From: Lishizhenia sp965656535
GTDB taxonomy: Bacteria; Bacteroidota; Bacteroidia; Flavobacteriales_D; Crocinitomicaceae
DNA: 64,000 nt
Assembly: GCA_965656535.1 (NCBI GenBank)
Contig: CBFHKX010000003.1
Span: forward strand, 349,120-413,119
Direction: 5' to 3'
Shown: positions 36,972 through 46,179 of the stretch, piece by piece
Layout: each line of letters begins with the position of its first letter
Numbering within the stretch: the stretch's first letter is position 1
Translations under genes and position numbers: made by a program
Notes under the pieces: generated by a model
Database searches by the model: none
Seen by the model: the letters and a program-made list of their open reading frames with translations, nothing else
Told to the model about the DNA's origin: nothing

Positions 36972-38333
36972 TTATTCTCCTATAGCATTTGTATCTTCTG
37001 GCTCTATCTCTTCCACTTTATTTAGTTTACTTAGCATCATTCGTGTACGCGTGCCTACTAACTTCTCTAAATCTGTACTTGCTGCATTCAATTTATTTTG
37101 TGTTTTTTCCAATACATCGCCAAAAGTTTTAAACTCTTTTTTCACGGTATTTAGAACACTCCAAACCTCTGAACTGCGTTTCTGTATAGCTAATGTTTTA
37201 AAACCAAGTTGCAAACTGTTTAAAATTGCAGATAAGGTAGTTGGGCCTGTTAGAATAACTTTAAACTTTCTTTGTATTTCTTCTAATAAACCAGGATGTC
37301 TGGTTATTTCAGCAAATAAACCCTCAATGGGTAAAAACAATATTGCAAAATCTGTTGTATTAGGTGGATCCACGTATTTCTCGTGTATTTCTTTTGCGGA
37401 TCGTTTGACACTGTTTAATAAATTTTTAGTTTGCTCCTGCACACCTAGTGCGTCACCTAACTCATAAGCATCTTGTAGGCGAATAAAATCTTCTTGCGGA
37501 AACTTTGCATCGATTGGTAAGAAAACCGTTTTATTTGTAGACTTACCTGGTAATTTTACAGCAAACTCCACCCTATCATTTGTTGCCTTTTTCGTTGCAA
37601 CATTTGCTTCGTATTGTTCTGGAGATAAAATTTGTTCTAAAATATTACCCAATTGAATTTCTCCTAAAACACCACGTGTTTTAACGTTTGAAAGCACTTT
37701 TTTCAAATCACCTACTCCTGTTGCAAGCGTTTGCATTTCTCCCAATCCTTTTTGGACAGCTTCTAGTTTATCACTTACTAATTTAAACGATTGTCCTAGT
37801 CGATCTTCCAAAGTCTTATGTAACTTTTCATCAACCGTTTCTCTCATTTTTTCTAGCTTTTGCTCTGTAGCAACGATGAGTTCTTTCTGTTTCAACTCCA
37901 TTTCTGCAAATTTTTGCTTTTGCAGCGAATTAAAATCGTTTACATTCTTCTCAAAGCTATTCTTAAAATCATTGAGTCCTTTTCTTAGTTCTGCTCTATT
38001 TTCCGCTGCTTGTATTGCACTATTTTCTTGGTTTTTAAGAAAGTAATTAGCTATAGTAACTTCTTCTTTTTGAGAGCGCTGTAATAATTTTTCGTTTAAG
38101 GCATTGTTATCGGCTTGAAGTTGTGCTAACCTTTGGTTTAAAACTGTATTTGTCTCATTCAGTTTTAGCTCAATTTCTGACCTAATCTCTTTTACATTAT
38201 TTCTATTATTTTCAGAAATTCTGTCAGAAAAGCTTAAAAAATCGGGTTGACTTTGTTTGTTGTTTAAAACAAAAGCAAAAAGAGCAAGGTTAATGACCAA
38301 TACTAAAATAATGAGCAATGTTTGTATCTCCAT
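36972..38333 (-). CDS. rmuC: RmuC family protein
   Basis: 453 residues. One N-terminal membrane helix (LLIILVLVINLALFAFVL), a long coiled coil at about 35-215, then the conserved RmuC core: TRGVLGEIQLGNILEQIL, DRVEFAVKLPGK, VFLPIDAKFPQEDFIRL, and PPNTTDFAILFLPIEGLFAEI, ending with a further helix. Linked in E. coli to limiting recombination at repeats; the core resembles a PD-(D/E)XK nuclease (DAKFP). A near-match box TATCTTCG lies 4 nt before the ATG. Confidence 0.93.
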   Translation of the reverse strand: MEIQTLLIILVLVINLALFAFVLNNKQSQPDFLSFSDRISENNRNNVKEIRSEIELKLNETNTVLNQRLAQLQADNNALNEKLLQRSQKEEVTIANYFLKNQENSAIQAAENRAELRKGLNDFKNSFEKNVNDFNSLQKQKFAEMELKQKELIVATEQKLEKMRETVDEKLHKTLEDRLGQSFKLVSDKLEAVQKGLGEMQTLATGVGDLKKVLSNVKTRGVLGEIQLGNILEQILSPEQYEANVATKKATNDRVEFAVKLPGKSTNKTVFLPIDAKFPQEDFIRLQDAYELGDALGVQEQTKNLLNSVKRSAKEIHEKYVDPPNTTDFAILFLPIEGLFAEITRHPGLLEEIQRKFKVILTGPTTLSAILNSLQLGFKTLAIQKRSSEVWSVLNTVKKEFKTFGDVLEKTQNKLNAASTDLEKLVGTRTRMMLSKLNKVEEIEPEDTNAIGE

Positions 38334-38405
38334 AAAACGAAGATAAGAACTATGTACGTAATTTTTTTACGAACTTAAAAACGAGCTCCTACTCGCCTTA
38401 AGACA

Positions 38406-39785
38406 TTAAAAGTTAAAGAGTACATAATCTAACTTCAACATTTGAGTTTTAGCTTTTTTAAGAGATTCCAAATATTTCAATTGAGCATCTATGTACTTAA
38501 CCTCTCTAGAATTAACCATAAAAACAGTACTTTCTCCTACTAAAAATTCAGTATTTTCTGCATCGAGTAAAGAAGAATAATCACGCATTAATCTACTATA
38601 ATTACCTGATTGAATAACTGCATTGGAGTAATTATTCTTAGCAATATTAACTTTAGTCTCAACATTCTCTCTTTGAAAAGCAAACTCTAGTTCAGTATCT
38701 ATAATCTTAATACGGTTTAAATTAAGTTCGGCTCTTTCTTTTCTTAAAAACAAGGGAATTTCAAAATTAATTCCCCATTTATAATCTGTAGAATTATACT
38801 CTCCCAATGTTTCTGCACCGTTATTTCCTGCTAGTGCATTATAATTTAATGTTAGCTCTGGCTTTAATTGATCACGTCTGTAACGTTGTTCGATATCTAA
38901 AATTTCTAGCTTATTTTCTATTAACTGAAAATAGGTATGGTTTTGAAGCGTACTATCAATCACTCTCTCATTTAGACCTGGAAAAGCTACATCTTCTTTC
39001 GCTATGGGAATGGTAAGCGAATCAATTTCCATGGGAATACTTCCGTCTAACCACAAAAATACGTTCAATTGCTCACTTGCATTCTGAAAACTAGTTAGTG
39101 CTTCTTGGTATCCAACTTGTCTATTCTGAACAATTAATCCAGCCTCAAGTGTATCAATAAAAGCCATCTCTCCTAGTTCGGCATTAACAATTACACCATC
39201 CAATCTAAACTGAGCCAAAGCAATTGCTTCTTCAAATGTTTTGAATTGGTGATAAGACTCAAACCAGCTCCAATAAGCAGATCCAGCATTAAAAACAAGC
39301 TCACTTAATTGCATATTTCTTTCTAGTTCTGAACTTTCTAGAAGAATTTTTGCTTGTTTAATAGCCGTCCTTCGCTCATCGATAAATAATCCTTTACCTA
39401 GCGGAACCTCTACACCTGCGTACCACAATCCGGCATCTGGTGTTCTGTTTTGATTACTAAGAAAAACACCTTCATTTTGTTCAATACCTGCTTTGATATC
39501 TATACCTATCCAAGTTGGAACTTTTAATCCAGCATCAATTAAACTGTAATACTTTTTATCTTCAAAATACTTCTGATTAGCATCAGCGAATAACTTCGGA
39601 TCTAAAGAACCTTTGGCTTTTTGCTGATAGCGTTCTGCAATTTGCAACTTCAACTCTGCTTGCTGTGCAATAGGATGATTGGCAAGTACTATTGCAATAT
39701 ACTCATTATAAGGCAACACTTTTTCTTCTTGTGCAAGAGCAAGAGAAAAAACAAAGGAAAGCGTTAAAAGAAAAACTATTCTCAT
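38406..39785 (-). CDS. TolC-family outer-membrane efflux protein
   Basis: 459 residues. Signal peptide MRIVFLLTLSFVFSLALA, then two long alpha-helical repeats: LPYNEYIAIVLANHPIAQQAELKL and later ENKLEILDIEQRYRRDQLKPELTLNYNA, typical of outer-membrane efflux channels. Forms the outer-membrane end of a three-part exporter. Its ATG overlaps the stop of the HlyD-like gene (TAATG), so it is translationally coupled with it. Last gene of the TetR-ABC-HlyD-TolC operon. Confidence 0.9.
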   Translation of the reverse strand: MRIVFLLTLSFVFSLALAQEEKVLPYNEYIAIVLANHPIAQQAELKLQIAERYQQKAKGSLDPKLFADANQKYFEDKKYYSLIDAGLKVPTWIGIDIKAGIEQNEGVFLSNQNRTPDAGLWYAGVEVPLGKGLFIDERRTAIKQAKILLESSELERNMQLSELVFNAGSAYWSWFESYHQFKTFEEAIALAQFRLDGVIVNAELGEMAFIDTLEAGLIVQNRQVGYQEALTSFQNASEQLNVFLWLDGSIPMEIDSLTIPIAKEDVAFPGLNERVIDSTLQNHTYFQLIENKLEILDIEQRYRRDQLKPELTLNYNALAGNNGAETLGEYNSTDYKWGINFEIPLFLRKERAELNLNRIKIIDTELEFAFQRENVETKVNIAKNNYSNAVIQSGNYSRLMRDYSSLLDAENTEFLVGESTVFMVNSREVKYIDAQLKYLESLKKAKTQMLKLDYVLFNF

Positions 39786-41143
39786 TACTTTTTAGCGTCT
39801 TTATTGTCCGACTTCTTATTATTTTTCTTGTAATAATCTGGCGGAAATCCATTAATTTTTCGCCATAGTTCGTACCAAATTGGAACATCCTTAAGTAAAA
39901 GTAAATTAGTAGATCCTGTACCTACTCTTAGTTCTCTTGGCCATTTAAATTCAGATTCATCTGCCCTAACCATTACCCTAAACTTTCCGTTATCGCTTAT
40001 AAAGTTATCAATCGCAACCACTCTTCCATCGTAGGTACCATAACTTGTATTTGGCCAACCTGAAAAAACAATTGCTGGCCAACCGTCAAACTGAATTTTA
40101 ACTAATTGTCCTACTTCCAACAAAGGCAAATCAATAGGTTCCACGAACATTTCAATGGCTAATTGGAAGTCGGCCGGCATAATACTCACAATTGGGTCTC
40201 CTTCTTTAATTGTTTCACCTAAACCAGATTGTATTGCTTTCGTAATATAACCATCTTGTGATGCAAGCACGTAGTACATATTAGAGCGCAAAGAATAATT
40301 CATGTATTGATTTTGCAATTTTGTAACGTCTAACTCTGCATTATACATATTAGATAAGGAAGCGTATTTTTCAGATTCAGCTTTAGCTAAGTCATCTTGT
40401 AATTTTGTTTTAATGGAAAGAATCTCCGTTTCTGCGTTAATTACTTCACTTCTGGCATTTAATAAATAATTACGTTTTGCGTTCATTTCAGCTTCAGATT
40501 TTTGGAGAGTAAGTCTTCTTTTCTCTAAATCTGTTTTCGACTTCAATCCGTCTTCATACAGCTCTAACATACGGTTAAACTGAGCAATGGCAACTTCGTT
40601 ATTGATTTGGGCAGCTATATAATCTGCACTATCCGCACTTACTTTCGCCTTAGATTGCTGAAGTTTAATTCTGGCCTGAGAAACTTTAAGTTCTGCAGTA
40701 GCTAACAAGGCATCAATCTGATTATCTAGTGCTTTTACTTTACCGGAATACGAATCTACTACGCTTTCTTTCGACTTTATTTGGTTCCCTGTATTCTCAA
40801 CCAAGTTTGGATCTAGGTATTCATTTTTGATCTCTGAAAGAAACATAATTGTATCTCCTTTTCTTACAGAGTCTCCTTCTCTTACGAACCATTTTTCAAT
40901 TTTACCTGCAATTAAAGAGTGAATTGTGTTTGGTCTTTGGTCTGGCTTCAAAGTAGTTACTTGTCCGCCAGAACGAATATTTTGTGTCCAAGGTAATAAA
41001 CAGAAAATGAAGAAAATAGACAGAATAGCGAGTATAACATTTCGGAAAACTTTTCCAGACTTTTTATTCTCAACTCTGCATAAAGAACTTAATTCATTTC
41101 TTTCTACTTTGTCTTTTATACTTTGAGATGATATGTTAAGCAT
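39785..41143 (-). CDS. HlyD-family membrane fusion (adaptor) protein
   Basis: 452 residues from the ATG at 41141-41143; the frame opens 11 codons earlier. Cytoplasmic N-tail of about 35 residues, one membrane helix (NVILAILSIFFIFCLLPW), then a biotinyl-lipoyl-like segment (HSLIAGKIEKWFVREGDSVRKGDTIMF), a long coiled-coil hairpin at about 110-270, the second lipoyl half (YVLASQDGYITKAIQSGLGETIKEGDPIVSI), and a beta-barrel (VGQLVKIQFDGWPAIVFSGW). Periplasmic bridge between the ABC-type membrane subunit and the TolC channel. Its start overlaps the ABC gene by 8 bp. Confidence 0.9.
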   Translation of the reverse strand: MLNISSQSIKDKVERNELSSLCRVENKKSGKVFRNVILAILSIFFIFCLLPWTQNIRSGGQVTTLKPDQRPNTIHSLIAGKIEKWFVREGDSVRKGDTIMFLSEIKNEYLDPNLVENTGNQIKSKESVVDSYSGKVKALDNQIDALLATAELKVSQARIKLQQSKAKVSADSADYIAAQINNEVAIAQFNRMLELYEDGLKSKTDLEKRRLTLQKSEAEMNAKRNYLLNARSEVINAETEILSIKTKLQDDLAKAESEKYASLSNMYNAELDVTKLQNQYMNYSLRSNMYYVLASQDGYITKAIQSGLGETIKEGDPIVSIMPADFQLAIEMFVEPIDLPLLEVGQLVKIQFDGWPAIVFSGWPNTSYGTYDGRVVAIDNFISDNGKFRVMVRADESEFKWPRELRVGTGSTNLLLLKDVPIWYELWRKINGFPPDYYKKNNKKSDNKDAKK

Positions 41144-42815
41144 TGTTTGAAATTTTACCGTTAACAATTTCCACAACTCTATCTACTTTTTGCGTAAAGT
41201 ACTCATCGGTTGAGACCGCAATAAGAGTCCACGGTTGTTTTTTATCTACTAAATAATCAATAATTGCTGTTCTATCCGCACTATTGATATCATGCATTGC
41301 ATCTTTGAGCAACAATAATTTGGGCTTATGTACAACACTTCTTGCAATAAGTATCTTTTTAACCGTACTCTCTGAAATTTGATTACCTCCAGGTAAGATT
41401 GAAGTATTCAATCCAAATTCTGTAGTATTAATGTATGAACGTAGTCCGAGTGCATCTACCACCTCATTAATATGCTCGAGAGTAATTCCTGGTCTACCCA
41501 GCGTAATATTATCCAAGATTGTACCTTCAAAAAGCTGTTCTTGATCCATACAATCACCAGTTACTGATCGTAAAGATTCTCTTTTAATTTCGTTTAAAGC
41601 AGAACCGTTAAACCTGAGATTCCCTGTATCGAAATTGAAAAGTCCAGAAATAATATTTAAAAGAGAGTGTTTTCCTGAACCATTTCTACCTTGCAGTAAA
41701 ATGCGCTCTCCAGAAGCGATGGTTAGGTTAAGGTTTTTAAAGAGCGGATCTATTCTATTTGGGTAGGAGAAACATAATTCTTCTATATCTACGCGCATTG
41801 GTTTATCCTGAAAATTAACAACTAACCCTTTCTCATCGTAATTTTCTAGCTCTAAATCGGTCACTTTAGAAATTTTATCAATACCTGTTAAGACATCGTA
41901 TATAGTTTCCATACTCATGATTAATTTTTCTACAGAGCTAATAATCAGTAAAATGATAATTTCAGAAGCAACAAACTGTCCAATATTCATTTCCTGCTCC
42001 ATTACTAAAAATCCACCAATAATTAGCAGACCTGCAACAACGGCCACCTTAAAAATTACCATTAGCCAATACTGGCTCAATAAAATTTTAAAGTGTTTTT
42101 CTCTAGCGTTTAAATAACCTCCTGTATAGTCGTTTGCTTTGTCTAACGCTAAATCTGTTTTACCTGCTAATTTGAATGTAGTACTTGTTCTAGCAAGTTC
42201 TTGTATCCAATAGGCAACTTTATATTTAAAATTAGATTCTTCTATACTTGTTGCAACTCCTCTGTTTAGCGTTAACCTAAAAATAAGTACAACTGAAACC
42301 ACTAGTACAAGGCTAAAAAACAAGAAAAAACTATGATAAAAGGAAAGTAAAAGTAAACCAAAAATAATTTGAAGGATTGCTGAAGAAAAGTCGATTAGCA
42401 TTTTAGATAGACCTTTCTGAACTGTAATCGTATCAAAGAAACGGTTCACCAATTCTGGGGCATGGTAATTATAAAGTGCTTCTAGTTTAACACGCGGTAT
42501 TCGGTATACGAATTCGATGGATGCACGTGTAAAAATCTTTTGCTGTAAATTCTCCGTAATCTTTAATTGATTGATTTGCAGAGCGCCCGCAAGCGCTATA
42601 CCAATTAATACAATAATAATGAGAATAATCCATGACGTACTTATTGCTCCACCTTGGATAAAGTTAATAATTGCCTGTATACCTAAAGGTAAAGACAAGT
42701 TGATTAATCCAGCAAAAATAGCGTAGACATAAATATTAGTAATTTCTTTTTTATCTGGTTTTAATAAGAGCCAAAACCTCTTGAGTGGTGTAATTGCAGC
42801 TTTTCCTTGTGCCAT
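41136..42815 (-). CDS. ABC exporter with degenerate ATPase domain
   Basis: 559 residues. Residues about 1-310 form a six-helix ABC exporter membrane domain; 340-559 form the nucleotide-binding domain. The domain is recognisable (LCFSYPNRIDPLFKNLNLTI, QLFEGTILDNITLG) but its catalytic motifs are broken. Walker A is GRNGSGKH (376-383), with His for Ser/Thr. The signature reads LPGGNQ for LSGGQ at about 474-479. Walker B is LLLLKDA (500-506), with Lys for the Mg-binding Asp and Asp for the catalytic Glu. The switch His is lost (AVSTDE, 533-538). ATP hydrolysis is doubtful. The reading frame, partners and operon are intact, so the protein is probably made and kept under selection. Exported substrate unknown. 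Confidence 0.88.
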   Translation of the reverse strand: MAQGKAAITPLKRFWLLLKPDKKEITNIYVYAIFAGLINLSLPLGIQAIINFIQGGAISTSWIILIIIVLIGIALAGALQINQLKITENLQQKIFTRASIEFVYRIPRVKLEALYNYHAPELVNRFFDTITVQKGLSKMLIDFSSAILQIIFGLLLLSFYHSFFLFFSLVLVVSVVLIFRLTLNRGVATSIEESNFKYKVAYWIQELARTSTTFKLAGKTDLALDKANDYTGGYLNAREKHFKILLSQYWLMVIFKVAVVAGLLIIGGFLVMEQEMNIGQFVASEIIILLIISSVEKLIMSMETIYDVLTGIDKISKVTDLELENYDEKGLVVNFQDKPMRVDIEELCFSYPNRIDPLFKNLNLTIASGERILLQGRNGSGKHSLLNIISGLFNFDTGNLRFNGSALNEIKRESLRSVTGDCMDQEQLFEGTILDNITLGRPGITLEHINEVVDALGLRSYINTTEFGLNTSILPGGNQISESTVKKILIARSVVHKPKLLLLKDAMHDINSADRTAIIDYLVDKKQPWTLIAVSTDEYFTQKVDRVVEIVNGKISNNA

Positions 42816-42816
42816 G

Positions 42817-43494
42817 TTAATCTAAAATTGTTTTTAATACCATGTTTGAATAAAATTCTACTATTGCGTCTTCACCTTTCACAACATCTGTGAGTTTAGG
42901 TAAGTTGGCTGCAAAAAAGCGTTGATGCCTTGCGCCTTCTATCATTGAGGTTACCAACATATGCGGATACATAAAGTTTTTATTACAATCTAATATCAAT
43001 TGAGAAACTCTTTCTACTAATTCCTTGAAAGGTAAGTAAAAACCTTCTTTATTTTCCTTTTCTACCTCTTTAATAAAATATATTTTTGAGGCATTCTGAA
43101 TCACGATTTCATTTAATAGTTTTTCATTGATATGTGTAAAGTTAGAATCTTGCTTTATATCTTCTGTTAAAATACGTATTGCTTTCTTTAATCTTACAAC
43201 ACTATCTTCTATATTGTTTGTTCCAAATACTAACCTATACTCCATCCAGCGCCAATACCAAACAACCAAATACACCAATAAATTGTGTTTACTTTCAAAA
43301 TACCTGTAGATAGAAGCTTCAGTTGAGTTAATCTGAACGGCAAGCTTTTTAAAGGTAAAGGCTTCAAAGCCTATTTCGGCAATTAAAGAAATTGCACCAG
43401 TAATTATTCGCTTACCTAATTCACTAGAATCAGGATCTTTTAGAAAAATACTTCTGTTTATTTCTAATTTGATATTTGATAAATAAGTATCCAT
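42817..43494 (-). CDS. TetR/AcrR-family regulator of the export operon
   Basis: 225 residues. N-terminal helix-turn-helix: RIITGAISLIAEIGFEAFTFKKLAVQINSTEASIYRYFESKHNLL at about 28-72. The C-terminal ligand-binding part is helical and not close to a known group. First gene of the operon TetR-ABC-HlyD-TolC with a 1-bp gap to the ABC gene, so it probably represses itself and the exporter. A perfect palindrome just upstream is a good candidate operator. Confidence 0.88.
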   Translation of the reverse strand: MDTYLSNIKLEINRSIFLKDPDSSELGKRIITGAISLIAEIGFEAFTFKKLAVQINSTEASIYRYFESKHNLLVYLVVWYWRWMEYRLVFGTNNIEDSVVRLKKAIRILTEDIKQDSNFTHINEKLLNEIVIQNASKIYFIKEVEKENKEGFYLPFKELVERVSQLILDCNKNFMYPHMLVTSMIEGARHQRFFAANLPKLTDVVKGEDAIVEFYSNMVLKTILD

Positions 43495-43510
43495 ATATAC
43501 ATTAAAAATG

Positions 43511-43533
43511 CAAATATAATAGTATTACTATTA
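43511..43533 (-). promoter_or_regulatory. Promoter -7 box with overlapping palindromic operator for the TetR-exporter operon
   Basis: Minus-strand TATATTTG (43511-43518) is an exact TAnnTTTG box 16 nt before the TetR ATG. A perfect palindrome TAATAGTA-T-TACTATTA covers 43517-43533, touching the box and filling the spacer, where a bound repressor would block transcription. Confidence 0.6.
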
Positions 43534-43570
43534 CTTTAGCATTTTTAACAAACTTTTATAATTTAAAACA

Positions 43571-43597
43571 AAAAAAAGGTTAGTCGAACAACTAACC
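43571..43597 (-). terminator. Intrinsic terminator of folE
   Basis: Perfect 7-bp stem GGTTAGT / ACTAACC (43578-43584 and 43591-43597), 6-nt loop, followed on the minus strand by seven T. Confidence 0.85.
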
Positions 43598-43618
43598 TTC
43601 TAACCCTTTATTAGTATG

Positions 43619-44287
43619 TTAATGTATGTGTGATAAAAACTCTTTCCACTTTTCTTCTTGTAAAAACACTCCACCAGCTTCCATAGTAACTGTAGAACTA
43701 GTTGTATCTTCTACTCCTCTAGACGAAACGCACAAGTGTTTTGCATCAATTAAAATAGCTACATCTTCTGTTTCAAGAGCAGTTTTCAATTCATTTAAAA
43801 TTTGAATTGTCATTCTCTCTTGAACTTGCGGACGTTTTGCAAAATAATTCACAATTCTATGAATCTTAGACAACCCAATCACTTTACCCGATGAAATGTA
43901 AGCAACATGCACTCTACCCATGATAGGTACAAAGTGATGTTCACAATTTGAAAAGAAAGAAATATTCTTTTCTACCAACATCTTACCGTATTGATATTTG
44001 TTGTCGAAAAGCGCATAACGCGGTTTATTTTCTGGATTTAATCCTTGAAAAATTTCTTTAACATACATTTTAGCAACACGATAAGGCGTACCTTTTAAAC
44101 TATCGTCTTCTAAATCTAACCCTAGAATATCCATAATTTCTCTGAAATGATCTTGGATTAATTCTATTTTTTCATCGTCTGATTTATCAAACGCACCTTT
44201 ACGCATTGGGGTTTCAATATTCGTAAAAGAATGGTCATCACCAATTGTTTCGTGATACCTATTTCCATTAGTCTGTTTTACTTCCAT
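43619..44287 (-). CDS. folE: GTP cyclohydrolase I
   Basis: 222 residues. Converts GTP to dihydroneopterin triphosphate, the first step of folate and pterin synthesis. Zinc and active-site residues are visible: SNCEHHFVPIMGRVHVAYI (Cys, His, His), GLSKIHRIVNYFAKRPQVQERMT, and KHLCVSSRGVEDTTSSTVT with the second Cys. A 40-residue N-terminal extension before the core is usual in Bacteroidota. Single gene ending in a strong terminator; folP is about 29 kb away and not linked. Confidence 0.96.
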   Translation of the reverse strand: MEVKQTNGNRYHETIGDDHSFTNIETPMRKGAFDKSDDEKIELIQDHFREIMDILGLDLEDDSLKGTPYRVAKMYVKEIFQGLNPENKPRYALFDNKYQYGKMLVEKNISFFSNCEHHFVPIMGRVHVAYISSGKVIGLSKIHRIVNYFAKRPQVQERMTIQILNELKTALETEDVAILIDAKHLCVSSRGVEDTTSSTVTMEAGGVFLQEEKWKEFLSHIH

Positions 44288-44360
44288 AATGTTACTAACA
44301 GCAATAGAAGTATTTTGTTTAGCTTTATCTGTAAAAAGTTAAACAGTTTTGACTTCTAGG

Positions 44361-44927
44361 TTACTTTTTCACATAATCAGTAATCAATACAATTTTTTGT
44401 CCGTCTACTTTTCCTTCGATGTATTTCTCATTATCTATATCTAAAGAAATATTTCTAACAGCCGTTCCTCTTTTGGCTGTAAAATTTGCACCTTTTACTT
44501 TTAAATCCTTTATCAGAACAACCGAATCGCCTGCTTGCAAAGCTACACCATTCGCATCTAAATGTTTAGGTATATCTGAGCGCTCCAAACCTTCTTTCGC
44601 CCAGGTTTCCAAGTCTTCATCTATATAGAACATTTCTAACAAATCATTCGCCCACACTTCAGACTTCAAATCATGTAAGATTCGATAACTCATAACTTTA
44701 ATTGCATCTAACTCGCTCCACATCGCATCACTTAGAAACCTCCAGTGATGCTCGTCATATGCTTTTGACTCAATTTGACTTTCACATGTTGAACATAAAT
44801 GCAAAAGGTCTTCAATATGATTTCCTGATTTTGGAGCTACAATATATAGTGCTAATGGCAATGACTGCGAAGAACAAAACTCGCATTGATTTAAACTTCT
44901 TTTTGCTACTTCTTTTTCTAAACTCAT
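44361..44927 (-). CDS. PhnA/YjdM-family zinc-ribbon protein
   Basis: 188 residues from the ATG at 44925-44927 (MSLEKEVAKR), six codons inside the open frame. N-terminal zinc ribbon with CEFC at about 17-20 and HLCSTCESQ at about 48-56. The C-terminal PhnA domain shows DSVVLIKDLKVKGANFTAKRGTAVRNI. The name comes from an alkylphosphonate link in E. coli that is not supported as a phosphonate activity; true function unknown. TACCTTTG lies 15 nt upstream of the start. Confidence 0.85.
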   Translation of the reverse strand: MSLEKEVAKRSLNQCEFCSSQSLPLALYIVAPKSGNHIEDLLHLCSTCESQIESKAYDEHHWRFLSDAMWSELDAIKVMSYRILHDLKSEVWANDLLEMFYIDEDLETWAKEGLERSDIPKHLDANGVALQAGDSVVLIKDLKVKGANFTAKRGTAVRNISLDIDNEKYIEGKVDGQKIVLITDYVKK

Positions 44928-44942
44928 GCTTTTAATAAAGAG

Positions 44943-44950
44943 CAAAGGTA
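44943..44950 (-). promoter_or_regulatory. -7 box for the PhnA/YjdM gene
   Basis: Minus-strand TACCTTTG, exact TAnnTTTG match, 15 nt before the ATG at 44927. Confidence 0.5.
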
Positions 44951-44972
44951 CAATTCGATAACCATTTTGTCT

Positions 44973-45383
44973 TTAAAAAGACATATTTTTATGCGAAAAT
45001 GGGATTTCAGGAGTGCGTACGTGTTCTAGCCAGACTTCTGCTGTTTCTTCGCAATTGAAGAAAGAAACCATAATGCCTTTAGAAAAACAGATTTGTTCTA
45101 TAAATCTCATTTGTAAGTTAGATTCAGTTTCTGGATGAAATAACGCAACTTTAAACGCAAAAGGAACAGCATGAAAAACATCGTTTATGAGCGCTACTAA
45201 ATTAGAGTCTGAAATAGAAGGAGTTCTATTATTTAAACGAAGTTTAATTTTTTTAATTTGATTTTCTCTAATACAAGAAACGCATTGATAAAGAATGTCT
45301 AACACAAGTTGCTTTCGCTCTTCTTTAGGAAAAGATACAACAAGTGTGTTGTTTTGAATTGATATATAGTTAAGTTTCTCCAT
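44973..45383 (-). CDS. Hypothetical protein (136 aa)
   Basis: 136 residues starting MEKLNYISIQNNTLVVSFPKEE. Alternating strands and helices (IKKIKLRLNNRTPSISDSNLVALI, VPFAFKVALFHPE, GIMVSFFNCEETAEVWLE) are the layout of a small STAS or SpoIIAA-like fold, but this is inference from pattern only. No signal peptide or membrane segment. Separate from its neighbours and divergent from the TetR gene at 45538. Confidence 0.65.
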   Translation of the reverse strand: MEKLNYISIQNNTLVVSFPKEERKQLVLDILYQCVSCIRENQIKKIKLRLNNRTPSISDSNLVALINDVFHAVPFAFKVALFHPETESNLQMRFIEQICFSKGIMVSFFNCEETAEVWLEHVRTPEIPFSHKNMSF

Positions 45384-45514
45384 GATTAAGTTACGCCAAG
45401 TATAAGAAAGTTGGTTTTTAGAACGTCAATGTATTCGATAAACAACAACGACAACTCGATAAGAAGCGAAATAAAATCGCCCAATTTTCATCAATACTAT
45501 TCATAAACAATATG

Positions 45515-45522
45515 TATATTTG
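45515..45522 (+). promoter_or_regulatory. -7 box for the second TetR gene
   Basis: TATATTTG, an exact TAnnTTTG match, 15 nt before the ATG at 45538. It overlaps a TTG that would otherwise be taken as an upstream start, which favours the ATG. Confidence 0.5.
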
Positions 45523-45537
45523 ACCGCTACTACGAAT

Positions 45538-46155
45538 ATGGATTTAAAAAGAAGAATACTTTCAACTAGTTTACTACTCTTTAATACGCATGGCTATAAA
45601 CATGTTACCGTAAGGATGATTGCACAAGAGTTACAAATTAGTTCAGGACATTTAAACTACCATTTTAAAAAGCGCATACATATTTTTGAAGCTTTATACG
45701 AAGAAATGATGCTCAGTTTTGAAGAGCGAATCAAAGAAGTACCGAAAAGTCAATCTAACTTACGACGACTCAAATATGGATTTGAGCACAGCACACGTTG
45801 GATGGTTGACTATAAGTTTTTCTGGACAGACTTATACAACTTAGTACCTTTAAGTCAAAAAGTACAAGAACATTTTAAATCTGTTTATCAAAACAGAGTA
45901 AATGGCTACAACGTTGTTATACAAGCACTTTGTGACCGAAGAATGATGTCTGAAATTAAAAACATTAATGAAAAAACGCTTTTAATCAAGAACTTAATAG
46001 ACAGAGGAAATACTTGGCTTTATTCAGCGGAACTCTATGGCGAAAGTGTAGATGCAAAGCTATTGAATGAACAGATAAACCGTTTGGCTCTTCCCCTACT
46101 TCCTCACCTCACCAGAAAAGGTAAAAAAGAATTCTACGCTGTTTTTCGTATCTAA
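45538..46155 (+). CDS. TetR/AcrR-family transcriptional regulator
   Basis: 205 residues from the ATG at 45538. N-terminal helix-turn-helix: MDLKRRILSTSLLLFNTHGYKHVTVRMIAQELQISSGHLNYHFKKR at about 1-46. The C-terminal domain is aromatic-rich (STRWMVDYKFFWTDLYNLV) and recalls the Bacteroidota TetR C-terminal TPR-like type. Its target cannot be told; neighbours are a hypothetical gene and a Crp/Fnr regulator, both on the other strand. Confidence 0.85.
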   Translation: MDLKRRILSTSLLLFNTHGYKHVTVRMIAQELQISSGHLNYHFKKRIHIFEALYEEMMLSFEERIKEVPKSQSNLRRLKYGFEHSTRWMVDYKFFWTDLYNLVPLSQKVQEHFKSVYQNRVNGYNVVIQALCDRRMMSEIKNINEKTLLIKNLIDRGNTWLYSAELYGESVDAKLLNEQINRLALPLLPHLTRKGKKEFYAVFRI

Positions 46156-46179
46156 ATAAAAATGCGTGATTACTTTACA

